DNA from: CAYOZN01 sp964408455
GTDB taxonomy: Bacteria; Planctomycetota; Phycisphaerae; UBA1845; UTPLA1
Assembly (NCBI GenBank): GCA_964408455.1
Contig: CAYOZN010000027.1
Location: 21,567-85,566, forward strand
Length of the DNA stretch: 64,000 nt
Direction: 5' to 3'
Shown piece after piece: positions 53,149-62,255 of this stretch (its first letter is position 1; the number at the start of each line of letters is the position of its first letter). The notes beneath the pieces were generated by a model. The model was not told where the DNA came from. It searched no databases and was given only the letters and a program-made list of their open reading frames with translations. Both the position numbers and the translations under genes were made by a program.

Positions 53149-54282
53149 ATGACGATCGAGGCAAACAGCGTCGGCGACACTTTCGAGCGGCTTCGCGAAC
53201 GCCTGGGAAGCCTGGTGCCGACGTTCGAGCTGCTCTGCAAGGCCGAGCTGGTCTTCAAGATCAATCAACTCAAGCGGCAGCAGGGCGCTGTCATTCTCGG
53301 TCACAACTACATGGAGCCGGCGCTGTATCACGGCGTGGCCGATCACGTCGGCGACTCGCTGGAGTTGAGCCGCATCGCGGCGCATTCCGGCGCGAGAACG
53401 ATTGTGTTCTGCGGCGTGCGATTCATGGCCGAGACGGCGAAGATCCTCTCGCCGGACAAGACGGTGCTGCTGCCCTCGATGGAGGCAGGGTGCTCGCTGG
53501 CGGCAAGCATCACCGCGGCCGACGTGCGCCGCCTGCGGGAGCGGTATCCGGGTGTTCCAGTCGTCAGCTACGTGAACACTTACGCCGACGTGAAAGCGGA
53601 GAGCGATGCGTGCTGCACGTCGAGCAATGCCGCCGCGGTAGTGGAGTCCTTCAATTCGAAGTCCGTGATATTCCTTCCGGATGAGTACCTGGCAGGGAAC
53701 GTCGCCCGCGAGACCGGCCGCCACATCATTTTTCCGGTAGCCGAGCCGCCGGAGGCGACAGGGGCCGATGCGAATCTGGAATATGCCGTCATCGGCTGGC
53801 GGGGTCGCTGCGAGGTACACGAACGTTTCACGGTGGAAGATGTACGGCAGGCCCGCGAGGCCTATCCCGACGTCGTGGTGCTCGCCCATCCGGAGTGCTC
53901 GCCGGCGGTTGTGGCGGCGGCGGACCATTCGGGCAGCACGTCGAGCATGATCCGGCACGTGCATTCTTCGGCAGCGCGGCGTTTTCTCTTGCTGACCGAG
54001 TGCAGCATGGGCGACAACATCTGCGCGGAAAACCCCGGCAAGGAGATGCTTCGCCTGTGCAGCGTGCGCTGTCCGCACATGCAGTCGATCACGCTTCAGG
54101 ACACGCTGGCGTCGCTCGAGCGCAATATCCATGTCATCGATGTGGCCGCGGATATTGCCCGCCGGGCGAAGAGTGCGCTGGACTACATGTTGCGGATCGG
54201 CGCGTCAACGCCGACGGACGTGCGGCCAGGTGCGCCAATCGTGGCGGATCAACCGGCAATCCGAGGTATCACTTCGTCCTGA
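53149..54282 (+). CDS. nadA: Quinolinate synthase A
   Basis: A 377-residue [4Fe-4S] enzyme that condenses iminoaspartate with dihydroxyacetone phosphate to quinolinate in NAD biosynthesis. Characteristic segments are visible: AVILGHNYMEPALYHGVADHVGDSLELSR, VFCGVRFMAETAKILSPDKTV, VSYVNTYADVKAESDACCTSSNA, LPDEYLAGNVARETG, HPECSPAV and ENPGKEMLRLCSVRCPHMQ. The three cluster Cys come from the FCG, PEC and CxxRC regions. The gene lies 36 bases after the Rrf2 gene and its 3' end overlaps the convergent nadB by 34 bases. Confidence 0.93.
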   Translation: MTIEANSVGDTFERLRERLGSLVPTFELLCKAELVFKINQLKRQQGAVILGHNYMEPALYHGVADHVGDSLELSRIAAHSGARTIVFCGVRFMAETAKILSPDKTVLLPSMEAGCSLAASITAADVRRLRERYPGVPVVSYVNTYADVKAESDACCTSSNAAAVVESFNSKSVIFLPDEYLAGNVARETGRHIIFPVAEPPEATGADANLEYAVIGWRGRCEVHERFTVEDVRQAREAYPDVVVLAHPECSPAVVAAADHSGSTSSMIRHVHSSAARRFLLLTECSMGDNICAENPGKEMLRLCSVRCPHMQSITLQDTLASLERNIHVIDVAADIARRAKSALDYMLRIGASTPTDVRPGAPIVADQPAIRGITSS

Positions 54283-55901
54283 CCGCTCCAGGTGAATTCG
54301 ATGCGGCGCCGCCAACCAGCGTCGTCGGGCGCCGGCAGGTCGCGACGATAATGCACGCCGCGCGATTCTTCTCTGGTCAGCGCAGCGGCAGTCATCAGCG
54401 TCGCAATCGTGCAGAGATTGATCAACTCGGCGATGTCGCGGCCTTGAAGCTGCGAGGCGTCCAGCTCACGACGCATGGCGGTCAGATCTTTCCGGAGCGT
54501 TTCGAGCCCGCCGCGGTCCCGCACGACTCCGTTATGGCGCCACATCTGCTCGCGCAGCTGGTCCCGCAGGGACTTAACGTTCAAGCATGCGCGGCCGGCG
54601 GTGGGCACAGGCATGTCGAGCGTTGCTACTGAGAACGACGCATCGGCATCCGCGGCCGCCTCGTGACCGGCGGACTCCCCGGCAAACTCCCCCAGCACAA
54701 GCGCTTCCAGAAGCGAATTACTTGCCAGGCGGTTTGCGCCGTGCATGCCACTGGCGGCGGCCTCGCCGCAGGCGAACAGACCAGGCAGGGTGCTGCGCCC
54801 GTTGAGATCGGTTTTGATGCCGCCGATCGCGTAATGCGCGGCCGGTCGCACGGGGATCGGCTCACGTTCAGGGTTGATGCCGTTGGTTTGGCACCGCATG
54901 AACAGGCCGGGGAATCGGCGGGCGAATTGGCCGGGCGGGAAGTGGCGGACATCGAGAAATACGGACGCGTCGCCGCTGCGCGTCATTTGATTGTAGATGG
55001 CGCGGCTCACGATGTCGCGCGGGGCCAGATCGGCGGACGGGTGGTATTCGTGCATGAAGGGCCGGCCGCGGCGATCCACCAGGCGACCGCCTTCTCCGCG
55101 CACGGCTTCGCTGATGAGCGGCAGGTGCGTGCCGCCGCTGTTCAGCGCCGTGGGATGGAACTGCATGAATTCCAGATCGCGAAGCGTCGCGCCGGCGCGA
55201 AAGGCCATGGCCATGCCATCCGCCGTCGCGCCGGGCGGATTGGTCGTGCGGGCAAACAGCTCGCCCGCGCCGCCGGCGGCGATGATCGTGCGCCGGGCAG
55301 GCAGGAGCGCCGTCTCGCCGCGTGCCGTCAGTGCGGCCGCGCCGACGCAGCGGCCGGCGACGGTCAATAGATCGAAGACGAACATGTCCTCGACGATTTC
55401 GATGGCGTCGGAGGCACACACCTGCCGGTTGAGCGTTTGGCTGAGTGCCAGTCCGGTAGCATCCCCGCCGGCGTGAAGCACGCGGGGGCGGGAATGGCCG
55501 CCCTCGCGGGCACGCGCGAGTCCGTCGGCGCCGCGGTCAAAGGCCATGCCCCATGCAAGAAGCTGTTCCAGCGCCTGCGGCGCACGGCCAATCACGCATT
55601 CCACCACGTGCCGGTCGGCAAGACCGCAGCCGACGCGCAGCGTGTCCTCGACGTGGCACGCCCTGTCGTCGCCCGCCAACTGCGGAATGGCGATTCCACC
55701 CTGGGCATACCAGGTATTGGAGTTGCTGATCGAGCCCTTGCATACCAGCCGGACCGACCCATGCCGCGCCGCGGCCAGTGCCGCGCGAAGGCCGGCCACG
55801 CCCGCACCGATCACGAGCACACCGGTGGTACTCTCCTTCGCGGGTGACGGGTCCGGCGCAATCGCGTATCGACGAGTCAAGCACATGATGTTTTGCCGCA
55901 T
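54249..55901 (-). CDS. nadB: L-aspartate oxidase
   Basis: A 550-residue flavoprotein of the succinate dehydrogenase / fumarate reductase family that oxidises aspartate to iminoaspartate for NadA. The FAD Rossmann start is VLVIGAGVAGLRAA, followed by SNTWYAQGGIAIPQ, HPTALNSGGTHLPLISEAVRGEGGRL, PAAHYAIGGIKTDLNGRSTLPGLFACGEAAASGMHGANRLASNSLLEALV. The C-terminal helical domain (SLRDQLREQMWRHNGVVR, RGVHYRRDLP) closes it. The start is uncertain: ATGs at 55901 and 55886 or a TTG at 55970; 55901 is chosen for a weak GCAGG. It follows moaA on the same strand and is probably in the NXR-type transcript. Confidence 0.9.
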   Translation of the reverse strand: MRQNIMCLTRRYAIAPDPSPAKESTTGVLVIGAGVAGLRAALAAARHGSVRLVCKGSISNSNTWYAQGGIAIPQLAGDDRACHVEDTLRVGCGLADRHVVECVIGRAPQALEQLLAWGMAFDRGADGLARAREGGHSRPRVLHAGGDATGLALSQTLNRQVCASDAIEIVEDMFVFDLLTVAGRCVGAAALTARGETALLPARRTIIAAGGAGELFARTTNPPGATADGMAMAFRAGATLRDLEFMQFHPTALNSGGTHLPLISEAVRGEGGRLVDRRGRPFMHEYHPSADLAPRDIVSRAIYNQMTRSGDASVFLDVRHFPPGQFARRFPGLFMRCQTNGINPEREPIPVRPAAHYAIGGIKTDLNGRSTLPGLFACGEAAASGMHGANRLASNSLLEALVLGEFAGESAGHEAAADADASFSVATLDMPVPTAGRACLNVKSLRDQLREQMWRHNGVVRDRGGLETLRKDLTAMRRELDASQLQGRDIAELINLCTIATLMTAAALTREESRGVHYRRDLPAPDDAGWRRRIEFTWSGQDEVIPRIAG

Positions 55902-55953
55902 GCCTGCATCGCGGAGGGCGACCGATCGGGCGGCACGACGTGCGCGAACAAAA

Positions 55954-57003
55954 TCAGCCGCCAAGTGCAATCATCGCCGCCGATTGCCTGGACTGACCCG
56001 TCGGTCGCTTTTCACCAATGGCGCGCTGAATCATAGCCCGGGCGGTTCCGGGCAGGAACGTCACGCCCTTCCAGCACGGCCGCAGATCGACGCTGCGATC
56101 ATCCAGGAGGCAGGGATACAACCGCCCTTCGGCGGTGACGCGCATGCGGCGGCATTGACCGCAGAACGCCTCGCTGAGCGGCGCGATAATTCCGACGAGA
56201 CCGCGGACATCGGGCGAAGTTGCACGGTATCTTGCCGCCGTTTCACCTTTGCCTCGCTCGATCGGGCTGAGCGAGAACTGCCGCTCGAGGATCTGCCGAA
56301 TTTCATGACCGGAGACAAACCTGCGCTGATTGTCGGCGGCCGCCGGTCCGATCGGCATGGCTTCCAGAAAGCGAATCTCCAATTTGCGGCCCAATCCCCA
56401 CGCTGCAATGGCGTTCAACTCGCCGTCGTTCACATCGCGCAGAACCACGACGTTAATGCGCGGCGGGGGAAAGCCGGCGGCCATTACTGCGTCAATGCCT
56501 CGGAGCACGGGACTCAGTTCCCCGCCAGTTACGTCGCGGTATCGTTCGGCATCCAGCGTATCGAGCGAGATGTTCAGGCGTTCGAGCCCGGCACGGCGAA
56601 GCTCGCCCGCGCAGCGCGCCAGTCGCTGACCATTCGTCGTCATTGCAATGGCGAGCTCCGGCGCTGCGCTCCGCACGGAATCTAGAAACGGCAGGAATGT
56701 ACGATGCAGGAGAGGCTCTCCGCCTGTAAGGCGCAGTTGCCGCAGGCCACAATGTTCGTACAGGTACTGAACGAGATCGCGGCGCTGCGCGTCGCTCAAG
56801 GCTCTGCTGGTAGTGCCGCAGCCGACGTTCGAACCCGGCCGGCAATACGTGCAGCGCAAGTCACACGCGGTGGTGACCGACAGCCTGAGATGGTCAATCT
56901 GGCGACCGCAGCCGTCGATCAACGGGCCGTTCTCGAACGGTTGCGACTGCTCATGCAGGTCGGTGTCGATGACCGGCGAAGACAACTGGGTTAAAGAGAT
57001 CAT
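55954..57003 (-). CDS. moaA: GTP 3',8-cyclase (molybdenum cofactor biosynthesis)
   Basis: A 349-residue radical SAM enzyme that starts molybdenum cofactor synthesis from GTP. The radical SAM cluster motif CDLRCTYC follows SVTTA; the second cluster site is CGQCRRMRVTAEGRLYPCL near the C-terminus. The chain ends in Gly-Gly (IALGG), which is required for MoaA catalysis. The ATG at 57003 is preferred; a GTG two codons upstream is possible. It sits nine bases after the porin gene, in the operon that contains the molybdoenzyme subunits, so cofactor supply is tied to their expression. Confidence 0.93.
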   Translation of the reverse strand: MISLTQLSSPVIDTDLHEQSQPFENGPLIDGCGRQIDHLRLSVTTACDLRCTYCRPGSNVGCGTTSRALSDAQRRDLVQYLYEHCGLRQLRLTGGEPLLHRTFLPFLDSVRSAAPELAIAMTTNGQRLARCAGELRRAGLERLNISLDTLDAERYRDVTGGELSPVLRGIDAVMAAGFPPPRINVVVLRDVNDGELNAIAAWGLGRKLEIRFLEAMPIGPAAADNQRRFVSGHEIRQILERQFSLSPIERGKGETAARYRATSPDVRGLVGIIAPLSEAFCGQCRRMRVTAEGRLYPCLLDDRSVDLRPCWKGVTFLPGTARAMIQRAIGEKRPTGQSRQSAAMIALGG

Positions 57004-57012
57004 TGGCACACG

Positions 57013-58569
57013 TCAAAACTTGAACTGGTACTGGAGGTAAACAAAGTCTGCATCGCGCGAGGCCCCGGAACTTTCAATAAAGTTGCCTGGCCAGAAATGC
57101 GACCAGCCGACGAGCAGGGACGAGTGGCGGTCGATCTGCCACGTGGCAATCAGGTCGAGTTCGTCGCCGACGTCGTTGCCGGAGGAGCCAGACACGTTGC
57201 GCCGAATGGGCGAGCCGCCGGCGTTGTACAGGGCATCCAGATTCGAATCGAGCCAGAAGTGGTAGTACGCGGCCTTGACGGTCACATCCTTATGCGGCTT
57301 GAAGGAAAAGTGGACGCTCGGGGCGATGATGTTCTGGCGGCCGACCAGGTCAATGTAGCCGAGGAAGGCGTGGCCGGTGGGAAACAACTGGTAAAACGTG
57401 TCGTGGCTATTGTCGCGGGGCGTGTCGTCGCCGGTGGCATAGTCGAGGCCGATGCCCACGCGCGGCGACATGGGCAGATCCTTGAATGTGTAGCCGCCTT
57501 CGCCCGCGAACGACCAGGCGTGCACTTCGTCTCCGTCCCATTTTCCCCATTGACCGGCGCCTTCGACATCATAGTCGAATGGTCCACACTGACCGGCGAA
57601 TCTCGCGCCGAGGGTATAGAGATCAAGATCCCCCATCTGATTGTTGGCGTTGGACAGTCGGCCATTGTCATTCAGGCCGAAGAAATAGACATCCACGACG
57701 TGTTCGGGCAAGCCCTTATAGGTTGCATAAGTGCCGTAGAACTGCTGCTCCTCGCGCCAATGGTCGATCTTGCGGTTCATGCTTTCGTTGATGTGCGTAT
57801 TCCAGGGATTGGAAAAGGGCCTGGTGGTGAAGACGACCGGCTTGACCCAGAAGAAGTCAATATCGAACGTGGGGCTGGTATAAAGCAGCTTGGCTCCGTC
57901 GAAGCGCCGGCCCTCGTTCATCCAGTCGAGCTTGCCGATCAGGCGCTCCTTGCCGTAGATCATCTCCTGCCGGCCGATGCGCAGCGTGAGCGGCGTCTCC
58001 TCGCCGAGCACTCGTACATCGGCGAAAAGCTGATGCACGTCGAACGTGTTCTCCATTCCCGGGATTTGCGGAAGATCGCGATCGGCCACGCGGGCATCGA
58101 TGCCCTCGATGTAGAAGCGGAGGAGATCGCGATAGCGAAGATCGGCGTGCAGTATCGTGCGATAGAGCAGGATGGTGTCGTTGGTCGGATCGCGAGCCCC
58201 GAACATGCGGTTTGTCTCTGACTCCATTCGCAGGCGCACTTCGCCGCCCAGGCGCAGCCGCCAGTCTTCGTCCAGGTGAATGTTCTTGATGGGATCGAAC
58301 CAGTCCGGCTCGTAGCTGCCCGCCGGCCCGTCCAGATACGAAAAATCGTCGTTGTAGCGAAGGGCCATGTACTGGGGCTGGCGCAGCTTCGACGACGTCG
58401 GCACCGGCGGCTGATCGGGTGTTACCGGCTGAGTCGCCGGCTGGCTCGCGGAGGATTCACCAGTTTCGCCTGCAACGGCGCGGCCTGCCATGGCCGAGAG
58501 TCCAGGCGCGCCCGCGATCAGCGCGAGCCAAAGTCGTGCAGGCAGACGTTGCATGAGGCGTGGGCTCAT
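57013..58569 (-). CDS. Alginate-export-family outer-membrane porin
   Basis: A 518-residue outer-membrane beta-barrel. The signal peptide (about 1-33, ends AVAG) precedes a Pro/Gln/Thr-rich linker and an alginate_exp-type barrel (about 95-518) with amphipathic strands (DWRLRLGGEVRLRMES, LLRFYIEGIDARV, LTLRIGRQEMIYGKERLIG) and the C-terminal aromatic residue (YLQYQFKF, ending Phe). Barrels of this type near NXR genes have been proposed to pass nitrite and nitrate. It overlaps the small gene upstream by four bases and lies nine bases from moaA. The substrate is inferred from context; the family also includes alginate exporters. Confidence 0.8.
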   Translation of the reverse strand: MSPRLMQRLPARLWLALIAGAPGLSAMAGRAVAGETGESSASQPATQPVTPDQPPVPTSSKLRQPQYMALRYNDDFSYLDGPAGSYEPDWFDPIKNIHLDEDWRLRLGGEVRLRMESETNRMFGARDPTNDTILLYRTILHADLRYRDLLRFYIEGIDARVADRDLPQIPGMENTFDVHQLFADVRVLGEETPLTLRIGRQEMIYGKERLIGKLDWMNEGRRFDGAKLLYTSPTFDIDFFWVKPVVFTTRPFSNPWNTHINESMNRKIDHWREEQQFYGTYATYKGLPEHVVDVYFFGLNDNGRLSNANNQMGDLDLYTLGARFAGQCGPFDYDVEGAGQWGKWDGDEVHAWSFAGEGGYTFKDLPMSPRVGIGLDYATGDDTPRDNSHDTFYQLFPTGHAFLGYIDLVGRQNIIAPSVHFSFKPHKDVTVKAAYYHFWLDSNLDALYNAGGSPIRRNVSGSSGNDVGDELDLIATWQIDRHSSLLVGWSHFWPGNFIESSGASRDADFVYLQYQFKF

Positions 58570-58736
58570 GACATGCCAAGCCCGAGGCTGGCCGCAATGG
58601 ACTGGAGAATGGGCGTGACGACGCTGGTGATGAGGGCACTGAACAGGGCGGTGAAGACGCCCGTAAGTATGCCTCCAATGCTGTTGATGAGAACTGCCGT
58701 GAACTGATCGCCGAAGCTATCCACAAATGGAGGCAT
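58566..58736 (-). CDS. 56-residue hydrophobic protein overlapping the porin gene
   Basis: A very small protein: MPPFVDSFGDQFTAVLINSI, then a run of Gly/Val/Ala/Thr residues (GILTGVFTALFSALITSVV) and LQSIAASLGLGMS. It is hydrophobic enough for one membrane helix or an amphipathic surface helix. GGAG and AGGA lie upstream of the ATG at 58736, and the stop overlaps the porin start (ATGA). It has no family I can name. Its coupling to the porin suggests a role in porin assembly or function. Confidence 0.6.
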   Translation of the reverse strand: MPPFVDSFGDQFTAVLINSIGGILTGVFTALFSALITSVVTPILQSIAASLGLGMS

Positions 58737-58849
58737 GATGTTCCTTTCTCCGCTCGGGAAGATGGGCGGCGAACGGCGGAGCCACTCGGCTGGTTCCCCG
58801 TCCAGCCGCCGCAACGAATCGACGTTGAACTCGAACGATGGTTACGCGT

Positions 58850-59791
58850 TCAGCCGCCGACCGGCAATCTGCCCGGCGAGATTGAGTACACTTCTGCGCA
58901 ACGCCCGCACAGACCATCTTCGAGCTTCCAGCCGGGCAGGCGATCGGCGATGTCGACGGCGATCGGCTCCAGCAGCGACGGCGTCGCCCAATCGTGCGTC
59001 GGAAATCGGCAGGCGGGGCAACGGCCGCCCGGCGTATGTGGCCGGCGCGCGGATATGGTCGACGCGGCAGTCCATGAGCCTCGAATCCACCGATCGTTCT
59101 CCGCGAGGGCGACCAGTTCCCGGTGTGTCGGGCGCGCGGCGGCAAACCGGGCCCACTGCCCTTCAAAAGTCTCTGCAATGGCGGTGGAGTCGGTCAGGCC
59201 CCATGCCCGGGCGAATTCCGCGCGGCGCCGCGGCTTGAGCGTTCGAGCCAATCCGTCAAAGGCGGCGAGGCGGGCATCAATGCTCATCGCCCAGAGGACC
59301 GCGTGCCGATCGCGGCCCAGATCGCGCGCAGCCGGAGAGGCACCGGCAGGTTGCAGGTCGAGGTCGTATTTGAAGGCGGGATTCAGCATGTCGTCGACGT
59401 GGGCGAATTCGTGACGCATCCAGTAGGTGAGCGAAGCAGTGTCGTCGAAGGCGGCAGGCGCCACACCGGCGACGACGGTATAGCCGCCGGGCTTACCGAA
59501 GAGCTCCACCTTCTGAGTGCCACGACCGGCAACCGAGCGCACGAAGATTCGCATCGCGGCGGCGGCCATGTGCGTACATTCGGCGATGCGATCTCGAAGA
59601 AAGCGGTTCCAGCCGAGCACTTCGAACCATCGCTGATGCAATTCGGCAAAGGCGACGTCGCGCAGGCGCCCCGCCGGATTGACGTAGCCGCTGGAGAATT
59701 CCCGTTCGTAGTGACTTCGAAGAAACCCGTCGCGGCGCGTCGTCTGAAAGACGACGCGTTCCGCCAGCTCGGGCTGTACCAGCAATTGCAT
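58850..59791 (-). CDS. NXR-operon protein with HExxH motif and zinc ribbons
   Basis: A 313-residue protein of no family I recognise. The middle carries HEFAH (about 127-131), a zinc-metallopeptidase-like HExxH, in the context YWMRHEFAHVDDMLNPAFKYDLD. The C-terminal part has two Cys pairs, CPAC (about 259-262) and CGRC (about 295-298), forming a probable zinc ribbon or rubredoxin-like site. There is no signal peptide, so it acts in the cytoplasm. It lies 6 bases after the TorD gene and before the small protein and porin. Candidate roles are maturation or quality control of the molybdoenzyme; this is inference from position. Confidence 0.65.
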   Translation of the reverse strand: MQLLVQPELAERVVFQTTRRDGFLRSHYEREFSSGYVNPAGRLRDVAFAELHQRWFEVLGWNRFLRDRIAECTHMAAAAMRIFVRSVAGRGTQKVELFGKPGGYTVVAGVAPAAFDDTASLTYWMRHEFAHVDDMLNPAFKYDLDLQPAGASPAARDLGRDRHAVLWAMSIDARLAAFDGLARTLKPRRRAEFARAWGLTDSTAIAETFEGQWARFAAARPTHRELVALAENDRWIRGSWTAASTISARRPHTPGGRCPACRFPTHDWATPSLLEPIAVDIADRLPGWKLEDGLCGRCAEVYSISPGRLPVGG

Positions 59792-59797
59792 GATGCG

Positions 59798-60523
59798 CTA
59801 ACTCCGATCCCGCATTGCGTCGGCCAAAGTGGGGCCCAATTCGACGGAGCCGCCACCGGCGCCGCAGGTGATCTCCACGTCGTCTTCCGAGACTTCGCGA
59901 AGCTCCATCCAGGGCTCGCCCACGTCCACGTCAAAGGACTGACACCATTCTTCCAGCAGCGCGCCCGCCAGCCGGGCAACTCCGGCATAAAACGGCACCG
60001 CCGGACTGGCCCGACCCAGCCGCGTGTGGAATGCCGGCATCCACGCGGCGGCATGGTCGGCAAGGAACTTGCGCTGCGCTTCGCGGCAGTGTTGGGCGGC
60101 GTCGGTCATGCCCTGATCACAGGCATGGCGCTCCTTGGCGGCCAGCCAGCACAAAAACTCCCATTCGGCGATGACGTGATCGGGCCGCTCCGACAGCGCG
60201 CCGCCGGGCGAGGCGCCGAAGGCAACGTAGAAGCCCGCGATGTCGGCGAGGGCCTGGCTCTGCTGGAAAACATCGCTGCGACCGTACTCGAGTTCGTACG
60301 GCGGACATTGTGATCGAACCGTGTGGCCAAAGAGCTGGAGGTGCTGCTGGCCGATGGCCTCGAGGTCTTCGCCGGCGAGTGCAATGTCGCAGACGAGGGC
60401 CGATGGCAGGCCGAGCGTTTTAGCGGCGTTCACCGCCTGATCGAGCACGGCCTGGTCCTGCCAGCGCGACTGCCACTCCGGACCGGGTTCGTTGAACAGC
60501 TCGGCGGCCAGGCGGGCCAGCAC
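59798..60523 (-). CDS. TorD/NarJ-type molybdoenzyme chaperone
   Basis: A helical protein of about 241 residues resembling the TorD/DmsD/NarJ chaperones that hold the catalytic molybdoenzyme until its cofactor is inserted. Visible segments are VLARLAAELFNEPG, QHLQLFGHTVRSQCPPYELEYG (the conserved Y-x-Y/PPYE motif region), QQSQALADIAGFYVAFG and PDHVIAEWEFLCWLAAKE, all typical of the family. The start is uncertain. A GTG at 60523 avoids a long overlap, but the open frame continues to 60694 inside the beta-subunit gene and the first helix may begin near 60545. It follows the beta-subunit gene, as in nar and nxr operons. Confidence 0.75.
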   Translation of the reverse strand: MLARLAAELFNEPGPEWQSRWQDQAVLDQAVNAAKTLGLPSALVCDIALAGEDLEAIGQQHLQLFGHTVRSQCPPYELEYGRSDVFQQSQALADIAGFYVAFGASPGGALSERPDHVIAEWEFLCWLAAKERHACDQGMTDAAQHCREAQRKFLADHAAAWMPAFHTRLGRASPAVPFYAGVARLAGALLEEWCQSFDVDVGEPWMELREVSEDDVEITCGAGGGSVELGPTLADAMRDRS

Positions 60524-60566
60524 GGCCCGGGCCGTGAGCCGCTGAAGCGAGCCCTCTGCGCCGGCG

Positions 60567-61844
<1,278 letters not shown>

Positions 61845-61853
61845 GATACGCTC

Positions 61854-62174
61854 CTATGCGTCCAGGACCGGCAGCGACAATGCGCCACCGGGAATCTGAT
61901 CTACCTGCACTCGCCGCCGAAGGCCGCGAATCTGGCACTGCTCGAGGATCATCCCGCGAATGGCATCTTCGCCGAGGGTCCGAAAGGCGAGAGCGGGTCC
62001 TGCGAAGCTGCCATCTGCAAAAATCTGGTAAATGGCCTCGGGGCTCTGGCCGAGGCGGGCATACTCCTCGATGAAACACTCAGCCATGTTGCGGACCGAC
62101 TCCGGATCGTCGGTCTCCATCTCGACGCCGTGGAGCGTCAGGGGATCGGTTTCGTCCGGTTCAAGGTATGGCAT
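61854..62174 (-). CDS. Small protein between the alpha and beta subunit genes
   Basis: A 106-residue acidic, probably helical protein: MPYLEPDETDPLTLHGVEME, then TDDPESVRNMAECFIEEYARLG and AFRTLGEDAIRGMILEQC. The text looks like a conserved small protein seen beside NXR-type genes, but I cannot name a family. AGAGG precedes the ATG at 62174. It lies 9 bases from the beta-subunit gene and 81 from the alpha-subunit gene. A specialised chaperone or regulatory subunit is possible. Confidence 0.6.
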   Translation of the reverse strand: MPYLEPDETDPLTLHGVEMETDDPESVRNMAECFIEEYARLGQSPEAIYQIFADGSFAGPALAFRTLGEDAIRGMILEQCQIRGLRRRVQVDQIPGGALSLPVLDA

Positions 62175-62255
62175 GTTTGGAGCCTCTTTTCGAATGCCTC
62201 GCACCGCGTGTCGTTCGCAAACCGCAAAACCGGAGCGGCCGGTCGTCCTTTTCCT

